NCBI RefSeq assembly: GCF_007829525.1
Contig: NZ_VLJP01000014.1
Location: 12,047 to 62,303, forward strand
Origin: Mesorhizobium sp. J18
GTDB lineage: Bacteria; Pseudomonadota; Alphaproteobacteria; Rhizobiales; Rhizobiaceae
Length of the DNA: 50,257 nucleotides
Direction of reading: 5' to 3'
In this document: in pieces, positions 24,722 to 32,752 of the stretch
Numbering within the stretch: position 1 is the stretch's first letter
Layout of the letters: the number at the start of each line of letters is the position of its first letter
Translations under genes and position numbers: made by a program
Notes under the pieces: model-generated
What the model saw: only the letters and a program-made list of their open reading frames with translations
Database searches by the model: none
What the model was told of the DNA's origin: nothing

Positions 24722-25576
24722 TCATGTACATTGTCGCTCAATGGTCTGGTCGTAAATAGCCTCGATGCTCTTGTGTTGGAAGAGTTCTATCAGATGGTCG
24801 GGGTAGGACGGGCTGCCGCCCGTCGAAATGTGGATGAGATCCTCGAAACGAATGCGCTCGGCCAGTACGTCGCGCGGTTCACCCGCGGCGATGCCGTCTG
24901 CTACCTGGCCAATCAGGTCCTCCATCTTCTGGCGGAATACCGCTACGTCGCGCGGCCTCGATACCTTGCCGTGGCCCGGGATGATCCACTCGGCATCGAC
25001 GGTCCCGAGGAAGCGGGCGGCCTCCAGCCATTCATAGACATGCGCCTCGACGAAGGCCGGGAGTCCAATTTCACAGAACAGGTCGCCCGAAAACAGCACG
25101 CCCAGCGACTTGAGCTCGATGTAGATGCTGTTCGGCGTGTGTCCCGGCCGGTGCGTCAGGTCGAAGCGCAGGCCGCCGACATCGAGCGCCATTCGCTCCA
25201 CGAAGGTGACGGTAGGGGGGCGGACCTGGTAGTCCCGGATCAGCGGCAGGCCCTCGGGGTCGATAACCGTGATGAGATCCTCGACATAGGCCTTGCTGGG
25301 GGCGTGGTTGACCAGACGGTCTCGGGTGATCTCGTGCGAGACAACTGTGCCGGGCAGGAAGTAATTGCCCATTGTGTGGTCGATGTGGTGATCGGTGTTG
25401 ATCAGGAACGCGACCTCGCCCATTGCCGCCGCCGTCCGGCGCCAGCGCATCGCGTCGGTCGGACGGTGTGGCGAATCAATCAGGACAAGACCATCTCGAG
25501 TCGAGACGATCGAGTTGTTGGAGCCAAGATGCTCGGTCTCGACGAAGACACCGGGGGCGATTTCCTGCAGCGCCAT
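24722..25576 (-). CDS. Metallo-beta-lactamase-fold hydrolase
   Basis: A 284-residue MBL-fold protein. The metal motif reads TDHHIDH (about 61-67), so the first His of the classic HxHxDH is Asp; similar replacements occur in a subgroup whose members have N-T-E/W-H-x-D-H. Later ligands are in RPGHTPNS, LFSGDLF and PGHGKV. Function is probably hydrolytic or lactonase/thioesterase-like, not antibiotic resistance. Its ATG shares a base with the cupin stop (TAATG). It lies ahead of the GntR gene in a four-gene operon. Confidence 0.82.
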   Translation of the reverse strand: MALQEIAPGVFVETEHLGSNNSIVSTRDGLVLIDSPHRPTDAMRWRRTAAAMGEVAFLINTDHHIDHTMGNYFLPGTVVSHEITRDRLVNHAPSKAYVEDLITVIDPEGLPLIRDYQVRPPTVTFVERMALDVGGLRFDLTHRPGHTPNSIYIELKSLGVLFSGDLFCEIGLPAFVEAHVYEWLEAARFLGTVDAEWIIPGHGKVSRPRDVAVFRQKMEDLIGQVADGIAAGEPRDVLAERIRFEDLIHISTGGSPSYPDHLIELFQHKSIEAIYDQTIERQCT

Positions 25577-25929
25577 TAGAACACCTTCCCCACGAAGCCA
25601 ATTAGGTTCTGGATGCGCATCGGCGCAAAGATCTCGATCAGTTCGACCTCGCCCTCGATCGTCTCAAAGGAATGCGGCGTGCCAATCGGCAGGACGCAGA
25701 TGTCGCCAGGGGAGACTTCGTGTCGCTGGTTGTCGATGTGGATGTACATGCGCCCCTTCAGCATCAACACGGTCTGTTCCGAATCTTCATGCTGATGACG
25801 CGGCGTCGCGGAAGGATGGACAATTCGGATGCGGTTCACACCGCATTGCAGCCCTGCGGCTGACTTGCGAAAATTGTTCGGCAGGATCTCCACCTCGGGG
25901 AGATCATTCCAGTTCACAACGTAGCTCAC
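25576..25929 (-). CDS. Small cupin-domain protein
   Basis: A 117-residue single-domain cupin. The first cupin motif is visible in RHQHEDSEQTVLMLKGRM and the second in VSPGDICVLPIGTPHSFE, with the His, His, Glu and His ligands expected for a divalent metal. Such proteins act as dioxygenases, isomerases or ligand binders. It is the first gene of the operon and lies 56 bp after the operator-like palindrome. It may act on an intermediate of the hydantoinase pathway; there is nothing in the sequence that names it. Confidence 0.85.
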   Translation of the reverse strand: MSYVVNWNDLPEVEILPNNFRKSAAGLQCGVNRIRIVHPSATPRHQHEDSEQTVLMLKGRMYIHIDNQRHEVSPGDICVLPIGTPHSFETIEGEVELIEIFAPMRIQNLIGFVGKVF

Positions 25930-25984
25930 GAAGAACCTTGTTCCCTAAGTCTTGCTCATACGAAGCCTAAGTCTGCTAACTGTC

Positions 25985-25998
25985 ATCTGTCAACAGCT
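25985..25998. promoter_or_regulatory. Candidate operator before the cupin operon
   Basis: ATCTGTCAACAGCT carries the arms CTGT and ACAG around CA and matches the reverse complement of the 18426-18439 site at 12 of 14 positions. It lies 56 bp before the cupin start, almost the same distance as the first site from the lyase start. This suggests a common GntR-type regulator with autoregulation. Confidence 0.6.
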
Positions 25999-26134
25999 TG
26001 CATCGAGTTGTTTCTCTTCCAAATGTGTCGTTGCAGGACACTGTCGCTCTTTATGGACACATTGATAGGAAGAACGTCGCAGAGCCGTTGAATAGCGACA
26101 CTCTCGCCTTGAGACCTTCGCCGCCAACTGGCAG

Positions 26135-26911
26135 CTAAAGTGCCTTATGCTGGAAGAACTGCAGGAACAATTCCCGTTCAGTGGTAATGTCGAGTTTGTC
26201 GTAGATGCGCCGGCGATGATTTTTCACCGTCCCGATGGCGATGTTCATTTGCTCGGCGATGGCTGCTGTCGGGTGTCCGGCCAAAATGAGTTGAACCAGC
26301 TCTCGCTCCCTAGGACTCAACTCGGGCCAAATATCAGCGGAAATGATCGGTTCGCGTCTTGGAGAATCGCCAACCACCGACGCTGTTGAGGTGCGTCGGA
26401 AATCAGCAGACCGAGTCCGGAGATCGGTTTCGTGCAACGCCTGGAATACCGGAAATCGAGTCTGAAGAATCCGAATTTCGGTTTCTCGAAAGAAACGGCT
26501 CGTGCGATCGAGAAATATACCCAGACACCAATCTTCCCCGTCCGCCAACATGATTCCTATCTCGTCGCAAATACGCGATTGAGCGAGAAATTCTGCCATG
26601 TATTTGCCGCGCTTGAGTTCGGTGCTTGCAAGTTGCCGCAGCGGTAGAATCCCCGGGCGTCTTTCCTGCCGCCAATAGGCATAAAAGGGATCGTAGACGT
26701 AATAGTCGTCCAGATAGCGGCGCACCATTTCGTCGGAAAATCGACGATGCTTGACGAACTCCGGTTTACTGCTCGCCGAGTACCGCGTCACGGTAATAAG
26801 ATCATGCGGCACGAAGGCACTGATGCTGTCGATCAAGCGATCAATATGCTGGTTGGTGCCGGTGGCCGCAATCGCGTCAGCCAATGGCTGCCAGAAATTG
26901 ATCTCTGTCAT
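26135..26911 (-). CDS. LuxR-family transcriptional regulator
   Basis: A 258-residue protein. The C-terminal HTH is clear (LSPRERELVQLILAGHPTAAIAEQMNIAIGTVKNHRRRIYDKL). The N-terminal half is a GAF-like or autoinducer-like sensor fold (DYYVYDPFYAYWRQERRPGILPLRQL). The usual acyl-homoserine-lactone residue set is not clearly complete, and no LuxI gene is in the window, so another small ligand is likely. The ATG at 26911 is preferred over one at 26974 because the extra residues do not fit and would leave little promoter. It is divergent from acetone carboxylase genes and probably regulates them. Confidence 0.8.
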   Translation of the reverse strand: MTEINFWQPLADAIAATGTNQHIDRLIDSISAFVPHDLITVTRYSASSKPEFVKHRRFSDEMVRRYLDDYYVYDPFYAYWRQERRPGILPLRQLASTELKRGKYMAEFLAQSRICDEIGIMLADGEDWCLGIFLDRTSRFFRETEIRILQTRFPVFQALHETDLRTRSADFRRTSTASVVGDSPRREPIISADIWPELSPRERELVQLILAGHPTAAIAEQMNIAIGTVKNHRRRIYDKLDITTERELFLQFFQHKAL

Positions 26912-27022
26912 CGGCAAACCTGCTTCACCTCGTTGAGCTATTAGTCCTTTAGGCACATAGCCGATCCGGCACATCCCCGCTTAGCATTCCGGTCAATGGA
27001 CCAAGCAGGAGGTTACAGGGCC

Positions 27023-29152
27023 GTGAACACCCCAATCGTCATTGGTATCGACGCAGGCGGCACCATGACCGACACGATCCTCGTCGACCGCAACGGACAT
27101 TTCAAGATCGGCAAGGCGGCGACCACCCCGCACAACGAGGCGGAGGGTTTCATAGCCTCGGCGGAGGATGCCGCCGACGCGTGGGGGATTTCACTTGAGG
27201 ATCTCTTTTCGCATCTGGATGTAGTGCTCTATTCGGGCACCGGCATGCTCAACACACTGCTGTCACGCACAGGCAGGCGGCTTGGCCTGATCACCACCAA
27301 GGGCATGGAAGATATGGTTCTGATGGGGCGCGGTCTGCAGGCCTGGGCCGATTATTCCTATTCGGACCGGCTGCATGCCGTCACTCACCAGCATCCCGAT
27401 CCGCTGGTTCCCCGCCGTCGCACGCATGGTGTGACGGAGCGTATCGACCAGTTCGGCGACGTGATCATCCCACTCTACGAGCATGAGGTTGCGGCAGCGG
27501 CCCGCAAGCTGATCGATGACAAGGTGGACGCGATCTGCATCATGACCATCTTTTCGCACGTCAATCCGGCGCATGAAAAACGGATCGCGGAAATCTGCCG
27601 CCAGGAGATCGCCGGCGCGGGCGCCGATATCAATGTCCTGACCAGCCACGAGGTCCGCCCGGTCATCCGCGAGCAGTCGCGCCTGAATAGCATCCTGATC
27701 GAAGCCTACGCCACCTCGCGCGGCCGCAAGCAGTTGCGCGGAATTGAGGACGCTTCGAAGAAATACGGTTTTCGCTACGGCGTGCAGACGCTGCTGTCCT
27801 TCGGCGGCCTCACCTCGATCAACCATCCTCGCCTGCACGAGACGATGATCTCCGGCCCTATCGGCGGTATCCTCGGGGCCGCCTATGTCGGCAAGCTGAT
27901 CGGCAACGATTCACTCATCTGCTCCGACATGGGGGGCACCTCCTTCGACATGGGCGTGATCACGCGCGGCCAGACGCGGATCGAGAACGAACCGCTGATG
28001 GACCGCTTCAAGCTCAACGTCCCGACGCTGCATCTCGACACAATCGGCGCCGGCGCCGGCATGATCCTCAAAGTCGATCCGCTGACGAAAAAGGTCAGCC
28101 TGGGCCCCGAGAGCGCTGGCTCCGATCCCGGTCCGATCTGCTTTGACCGTGGCGGGACCGAACCGACAATCGCCGATTGCGACGCCATTCTCGGCCGGCT
28201 CAACCCCGATTATTTCCTGGGCGGCAAGGTCAAGCTGCAGGTGGAAAAGGCAAGGCTCGCCTTCAAAGAGAAATGCGCTGACGTTCTCGGCGTTTCCGTG
28301 GAGGAGGCGGCGGAAGGCATGATCGACATGCTGGAAGGTGACGCCAATAACGCGCTGCGCCGGGTGATTTCCGGTCAGGGCATCCATCCGTCGGAATACA
28401 CATTGCTTTCCTATGGCGGCTCGGGGCCGCTTCATCTTGCCGGCTGCTCGAAGGGCATAGGCTTCCGTGACGTCCTCACCTTTCAGTTCGCGGCCGGTTT
28501 TTCGGCTTTCGGCTGCACAACAGCCGATTATATGCGCCGGCACTCCGTTTCCATACAGATCGATATCGGAGCCAGAGCCGACAATTCCGAACTGACGGAA
28601 ACGGCGAACCGCATCGACAGAGTATGGCGGGATTTGGAGAGGGCCGCCGTCGAGGAGATGCTGGCGGACGGACATGCGCGGGAGAAGGTGCGCACCGTGC
28701 CCTTCCTCATGATGCGCTATACCGGCCAGCTTGAGGATGTCGAAGTGATGTCCCCTATCCCGGCCGCAACCAATGCCGACGATATGCGGAAGGTCATAGA
28801 CCAGTTCGAGACTGTCTATGCCAAGATCAACCACCGCGTTTCCCGCTACGGTGAAGCAGGCTTTACCATCACCGAGCTCGGCGTCATCGCCACTGCGGAC
28901 AAGGTGAAGCCGCTGCTGGTAAAGCGTCCGCTTGGCCCTTCCAATCCGGCCGCAGCACACAAGGGCACGCGCGAAGCCTATATCGGCGGGCGCTGGCATA
29001 AGGCCGACCTTTACGAGATGGATCTTCTTGAGCCCGGCCATGAGATCTCCGGTCCGGCGATTGTCGAGCATCCGGCCACCACTCTTGTCATCGATCCGCA
29101 GGACCGCGTCTTCATCGACGAATGGACGCTCCTTCACTACGAACATGCTTGA
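27023..29152 (+). CDS. acxA: Acetone carboxylase beta subunit (HyuA/hydantoinase A family)
   Basis: A roughly 709-residue ATP-binding subunit. The N-terminal phosphate loop IGIDAGGTMTDTILVD is that of the ASKHA-like hydantoinase A/oxoprolinase family, and MGGTSFDMGVI and LSYGGSGPLHLAGCSKGIG are the later nucleotide-binding blocks. Acetone carboxylases use ATP to carboxylate acetone to acetoacetate. The subunit order A, B, C with a small zinc-type gamma subunit is diagnostic and excludes ordinary hydantoinase or oxoprolinase. The GTG at 27023 follows AGGAGG by 10 bases; an ATG at 26996 is in frame but lies before that ribosome site. Confidence 0.9.
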   Translation: MNTPIVIGIDAGGTMTDTILVDRNGHFKIGKAATTPHNEAEGFIASAEDAADAWGISLEDLFSHLDVVLYSGTGMLNTLLSRTGRRLGLITTKGMEDMVLMGRGLQAWADYSYSDRLHAVTHQHPDPLVPRRRTHGVTERIDQFGDVIIPLYEHEVAAAARKLIDDKVDAICIMTIFSHVNPAHEKRIAEICRQEIAGAGADINVLTSHEVRPVIREQSRLNSILIEAYATSRGRKQLRGIEDASKKYGFRYGVQTLLSFGGLTSINHPRLHETMISGPIGGILGAAYVGKLIGNDSLICSDMGGTSFDMGVITRGQTRIENEPLMDRFKLNVPTLHLDTIGAGAGMILKVDPLTKKVSLGPESAGSDPGPICFDRGGTEPTIADCDAILGRLNPDYFLGGKVKLQVEKARLAFKEKCADVLGVSVEEAAEGMIDMLEGDANNALRRVISGQGIHPSEYTLLSYGGSGPLHLAGCSKGIGFRDVLTFQFAAGFSAFGCTTADYMRRHSVSIQIDIGARADNSELTETANRIDRVWRDLERAAVEEMLADGHAREKVRTVPFLMMRYTGQLEDVEVMSPIPAATNADDMRKVIDQFETVYAKINHRVSRYGEAGFTITELGVIATADKVKPLLVKRPLGPSNPAAAHKGTREAYIGGRWHKADLYEMDLLEPGHEISGPAIVEHPATTLVIDPQDRVFIDEWTLLHYEHA

Positions 29153-29165
29153 GGAAGGGACCGGA

Positions 29166-31370
29166 ATGTTGAACAGGCCTTCTTCCCCCCAGCTCCTTCG
29201 CCAAAGGCTGATCGAATCCGAGCGACTGATGGAGGAGACCGGATGCTACGACGGCATCACGGAGCTTTCGCTGCGCGCCGAGGACCCGCTGAAATTCGAG
29301 ACCTTGCACACAAAGCTGCGGGCCTATTGCGTCTCCGCCCGCGAGATGGCGCGGCGCATCTCCGCTTCGCCCGGCGTGCGCGAGGTGGGCGAAATGGTGG
29401 TCGCCATTTATACGCCAGAAGGCGACGCCATAGCCCTTTCCAACGGCATCATGGTCCATGTCCACACGATGAGCCGCTTCATCAAGTGGATGATCCGCAA
29501 CGGATACGAGGACAATCCCGGCATTCGCGACGGCGACATCTTCGCCAACAATGATGCGTTCATCGGTACGGTGCAGGTGCCCGATGTCATGGATGTCATG
29601 CCCATCTATCATGAAGGCATGCTGGTCGGCTGGGCCGGTGCTGTCTGCCATGAACTGGAAGCCGGCGGCATCACGCCCGGCGGCGACGTCGCCCTGGCGC
29701 AGGAGCGTTTCACGGAGGGGCTTTTCGTCTGTGCCGAGAAAGTGGGCGAGAACGACGAGCTCAGGCGCGACTACATCATCCGCTGCGAGCGTAATCTCCG
29801 TATGCCGATCTACTGGGTGCTCGATGAAAAAGCCAAGGTCGCATCCTGCATCGACATACGCGAGAGCGTCAAAGACCTGATCGAGGAGATCGGCCTCGAC
29901 TACTGGATGAAGGTCTCCAAGGAATTCATCGAGGAAGGTCGCAGGGCACAGCTTGCCCGCACGCGCCAGCTAACCGTGCCCGGCAAATATCGCGGTCATA
30001 CCTTCTATGGCCATGTGACGGAGGGAAAGCCGGGCTTCCAGCCGCTTGGCGATCCCAACTGGCTCTACAACATTCCGATCGAGATGGAGATCTCGGTCGA
30101 CGGCAAGATTACCATGGATTTCGAAGGCACCCAGCCCTGGGGGTTCCATTCCATGAACTGCACACCCGCCGGCATGGATGGCGGCATGTTTGTCACGCTG
30201 ACCCAGCACATGAATTTCGAAGGGTTGGTCAATGACGGCGCATGGATGGCGACCGAACTGAAACTGCCGGAAGGCACATGGACCAATCCGGATAGCGAAA
30301 TGGCCGCCACCGCGACTTCCTGGGCGCTGCTTCTGCCGGCCTATGGCGTCTTCCAGAGGCTCCTGTCGCGCGGCTTCCTGGCACGAGGTTTCGTAGAGGA
30401 AGTGTTCGTCGGCCAAGTCAACAGCCCGATGATCGAGATGGGTGGGAAGAGCCAATACGGCACCCAGTTCGGCATGGCGCATTTCGAATGCGCCGCCGCG
30501 GGCTCGGGAGCGCTGGCGATCAAGGACGGCCTCGACACGGCCTATGTCGGCTGGAACCCTGAATCCGACATGGGCAATATCGAGATCTGGGAACAGAACA
30601 TGCCCATGATCTATCTCGGCCGTGCCATCGTTCCGAATTCAGGCGGCGCCGGCAAATATCGTGGCGGTTGTTCCTTCATTTCGACCTGGCTCGTCAACAA
30701 GACGGACCATCTCCGGCTGGTGACTTCGGAACATTCGTCCCGCGTTTTCGACAATGGCGGCATGTGCGGCGGCTATCCCGCTCCCACTTGCCAGAAGCAT
30801 CGCGCTGTCCGCAATTCGAATATTCGGGAACTGGCGGCGGCAGGAAAGCCACTGGCGCACACGACGGGCATCGATCCGGACCGTTCCGACCTTGAAAAGG
30901 CATTCGAAGGCACCCACGAGATCGTGGAGGGGCCGTATATCACCGCACCGCATAAGGAAGGCGACATCTTCACCCATTCCTACAATGGTGGCGGCGGCTT
31001 CGGCGACGTTCTGGAGCGCGATCCCGTCAAGACGGCATGGGACGTCGAAAACGGCTTCCTGACCCGCGAGGCGGCAGAGAAGGTCTTCGGCGTAGTTCTC
31101 ACCGAGGATGAGGACGGCATGCCGGTTCCCGATCTGGAGGCTACCAATGTCCGCCGCGAAACAATGCGCGTCGAGCGCCTCAGGAATGCGGTACCGGTCT
31201 CGGAATGGATGAAACAGCAGCGTAAGCGCATCGAGCGGGCTGATTTCGTTCCCGAGGTGCGCAAGATGTACGCGAGCGCGATGAAGCTGTCACCGCGCTT
31301 CGCCAGAGAGTTCCGCACGTTTTGGAATCTGGACGATGAATTTACCTTCGAAGCGGAGAAGCAAGCATGA
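29166..31370 (+). CDS. acxB: Acetone carboxylase alpha subunit (HyuB/hydantoinase B family)
   Basis: A 734-residue catalytic subunit of the hydantoinase B family, expected to hold the manganese site where phosphorylated acetone and bicarbonate react. Typical blocks are VAIYTPEGDAIALSNGIMVH, DGDIFANNDAFIGTVQVPDV, GMLVGWAGAVCHELEAGG, and near the end PNSGGAGKYRGGCSFIS and HSYNGGGGFGDVLERDP. GAGGAAGGGA precedes the ATG at 29166; a longer frame through the acxA end is rejected. It starts 13 bp after acxA and overlaps acxC by 4 bp. Confidence 0.92.
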   Translation: MLNRPSSPQLLRQRLIESERLMEETGCYDGITELSLRAEDPLKFETLHTKLRAYCVSAREMARRISASPGVREVGEMVVAIYTPEGDAIALSNGIMVHVHTMSRFIKWMIRNGYEDNPGIRDGDIFANNDAFIGTVQVPDVMDVMPIYHEGMLVGWAGAVCHELEAGGITPGGDVALAQERFTEGLFVCAEKVGENDELRRDYIIRCERNLRMPIYWVLDEKAKVASCIDIRESVKDLIEEIGLDYWMKVSKEFIEEGRRAQLARTRQLTVPGKYRGHTFYGHVTEGKPGFQPLGDPNWLYNIPIEMEISVDGKITMDFEGTQPWGFHSMNCTPAGMDGGMFVTLTQHMNFEGLVNDGAWMATELKLPEGTWTNPDSEMAATATSWALLLPAYGVFQRLLSRGFLARGFVEEVFVGQVNSPMIEMGGKSQYGTQFGMAHFECAAAGSGALAIKDGLDTAYVGWNPESDMGNIEIWEQNMPMIYLGRAIVPNSGGAGKYRGGCSFISTWLVNKTDHLRLVTSEHSSRVFDNGGMCGGYPAPTCQKHRAVRNSNIRELAAAGKPLAHTTGIDPDRSDLEKAFEGTHEIVEGPYITAPHKEGDIFTHSYNGGGGFGDVLERDPVKTAWDVENGFLTREAAEKVFGVVLTEDEDGMPVPDLEATNVRRETMRVERLRNAVPVSEWMKQQRKRIERADFVPEVRKMYASAMKLSPRFAREFRTFWNLDDEFTFEAEKQA

Positions 31371-31867
31371 CGAGCTATACGAAGGAAGTCATCAGCGATC
31401 TGATTGCCGGCCAGCTCCCCTGGCCGCAGACACGCCGGATCATGAGCACCTACAAGGATGAGGATCGGTTCTTCAAGGTTATAGAGGTGCTTCAGGAGCG
31501 TGTCCCATGGGATGATCCGATCTTGCTTCCTATCTCGGATCACCTCTTCATCTGCCAGAGCGGGAGCGAGCGCGTCACCAAATGCGAATGTGGGCATTCT
31601 TTCGGCGACTACCGCCGGAACTGGAAGCTGCAGGCGCTGATCAATGTGCGCTGCACGGAGGCGTCGTTGCGCGAGATTTATCCAAACAACGACATTCCCG
31701 ATCCCGACTGGATGGAAATCCGCGAATTCATCTGCCCGGACTGTTCGACGATCCACGAAGTAGAAGCTGCCGCGCCCGGCTATCCGATCGTCCATGACTT
31801 CGAACCGGATCTCGAGGGCTTCTATCGCGAGTGGTTGAAGAAGCCGCTGCCGGAGGGACCATCTTGA
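31367..31867 (+). CDS. acxC: Acetone carboxylase gamma subunit
   Basis: A 166-residue small subunit. Cysteines C73 and C75 (KCECGHSFGDY) and C123 and C126 (FICPDCSTIH) form a zinc-type site, as known for the gamma subunit. The length is right for the family (about 168 residues). The ATGA overlap with acxB shows translational coupling. Its presence is the best evidence that the whole complex is an acetone (or butanone) carboxylase. Confidence 0.92.
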   Translation: MTSYTKEVISDLIAGQLPWPQTRRIMSTYKDEDRFFKVIEVLQERVPWDDPILLPISDHLFICQSGSERVTKCECGHSFGDYRRNWKLQALINVRCTEASLREIYPNNDIPDPDWMEIREFICPDCSTIHEVEAAAPGYPIVHDFEPDLEGFYREWLKKPLPEGPS

Positions 31868-31880
31868 TGAGGCGAAACTG

Positions 31881-32711
31881 ATGATCCCTCCGCTCACCGG
31901 AAAATCCGCCGTCATTACCGGTGGCCTGACCGGCCAGGGCCTGGCCATCGCGCATGCTCTCGCCGGCATTGGAGCCAATGTTGCGGTCGGTTCCTTTGTC
32001 AGCGAAGCCGCGGGCCGTTGCGGCGATGCGGCGGCCTATCCGGATCCGGAACAGATCAGCCAGGTCCGCACCGCATTGCAGGCCCGTGGCGGCAAGGTTT
32101 TCGCCGCTCATCTCGACGTGCGAGACGCCGCCAGCATCGAGGCTTTTCTGAAGGCTGCGGAGACCGAATGCGGGCCGGCGGACATCCTCGTCAATGCCGC
32201 AGGCACCACGGCCGAGCAGCCGGTCTCGGGCCATTCGGACGAGCTCTGGCTCAAGATCATCGACACGAACTTGAACGGTGCCTTCCGCATGACCCGCAGC
32301 CTGTTGCCGGGCATGATCGACCGAGGCTGGGGGCGGATCATCAATATCGGATCGACGGCCGCCACCGTCGGCTGGAAAGACAATCCTGCCTACTGCGCCT
32401 CCAAATCCGGGCTGCTCGGCCTGACACGCTGCGTGGCACTGGAAGGTGCACCGCATGGTGTCACCTGCGTGATGATCAGCCCTACCTGGGTCGAAACGGA
32501 CCTGATGCGTCGAAATGTGGATCAGGTGGTCGAACGTGAGGGCAAGGTGCGCAGCCTTGAAGAAGCGATGGCGGAGATCGCGGACCAGAATCCGCAACGA
32601 CGCATCATCCAGCCGGAGGAAGTCGCGGCATTGGCGGCCTTCCTCTGTCGGGAGGAAGCCAAGGGCATAACAATGGAGAACATACAGATTACGGGCGGCG
32701 CACTCTGGTGA
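31881..32711 (+). CDS. Short-chain dehydrogenase/reductase
   Basis: A 276-residue classical SDR. The cofactor motif TGGLTGQGLAIA is near the N-terminus (a TGxxxGxG form), followed by NAAGT, the serine at INIGST, and the YCASK catalytic Tyr-Lys pair. A family insert is present after the second strand (FVSEAAGRCGDAAAYPDPEQI). It lies 13 bp after acxC. Likely roles are oxidation of 3-hydroxybutyrate or 2-propanol, which would feed into or out of the acetone carboxylase reaction; this is inference from context. Confidence 0.85.
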   Translation: MIPPLTGKSAVITGGLTGQGLAIAHALAGIGANVAVGSFVSEAAGRCGDAAAYPDPEQISQVRTALQARGGKVFAAHLDVRDAASIEAFLKAAETECGPADILVNAAGTTAEQPVSGHSDELWLKIIDTNLNGAFRMTRSLLPGMIDRGWGRIINIGSTAATVGWKDNPAYCASKSGLLGLTRCVALEGAPHGVTCVMISPTWVETDLMRRNVDQVVEREGKVRSLEEAMAEIADQNPQRRIIQPEEVAALAAFLCREEAKGITMENIQITGGALW

Positions 32712-32752
32712 GCCGACCTCATCGCAAGAAGGGAACCAATGGGAGAATGATC

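Noticed and set aside
27911-29146. 411-codon minus-strand frame inside acxA
   Set aside because: It is antisense to a conserved subunit and has no family pattern.
27023-31370. Calling the large subunits N-methylhydantoinase or 5-oxoprolinase
   Set aside because: The third gene encodes the zinc-type gamma subunit found with acetone carboxylases, and subunit sizes agree with those enzymes.
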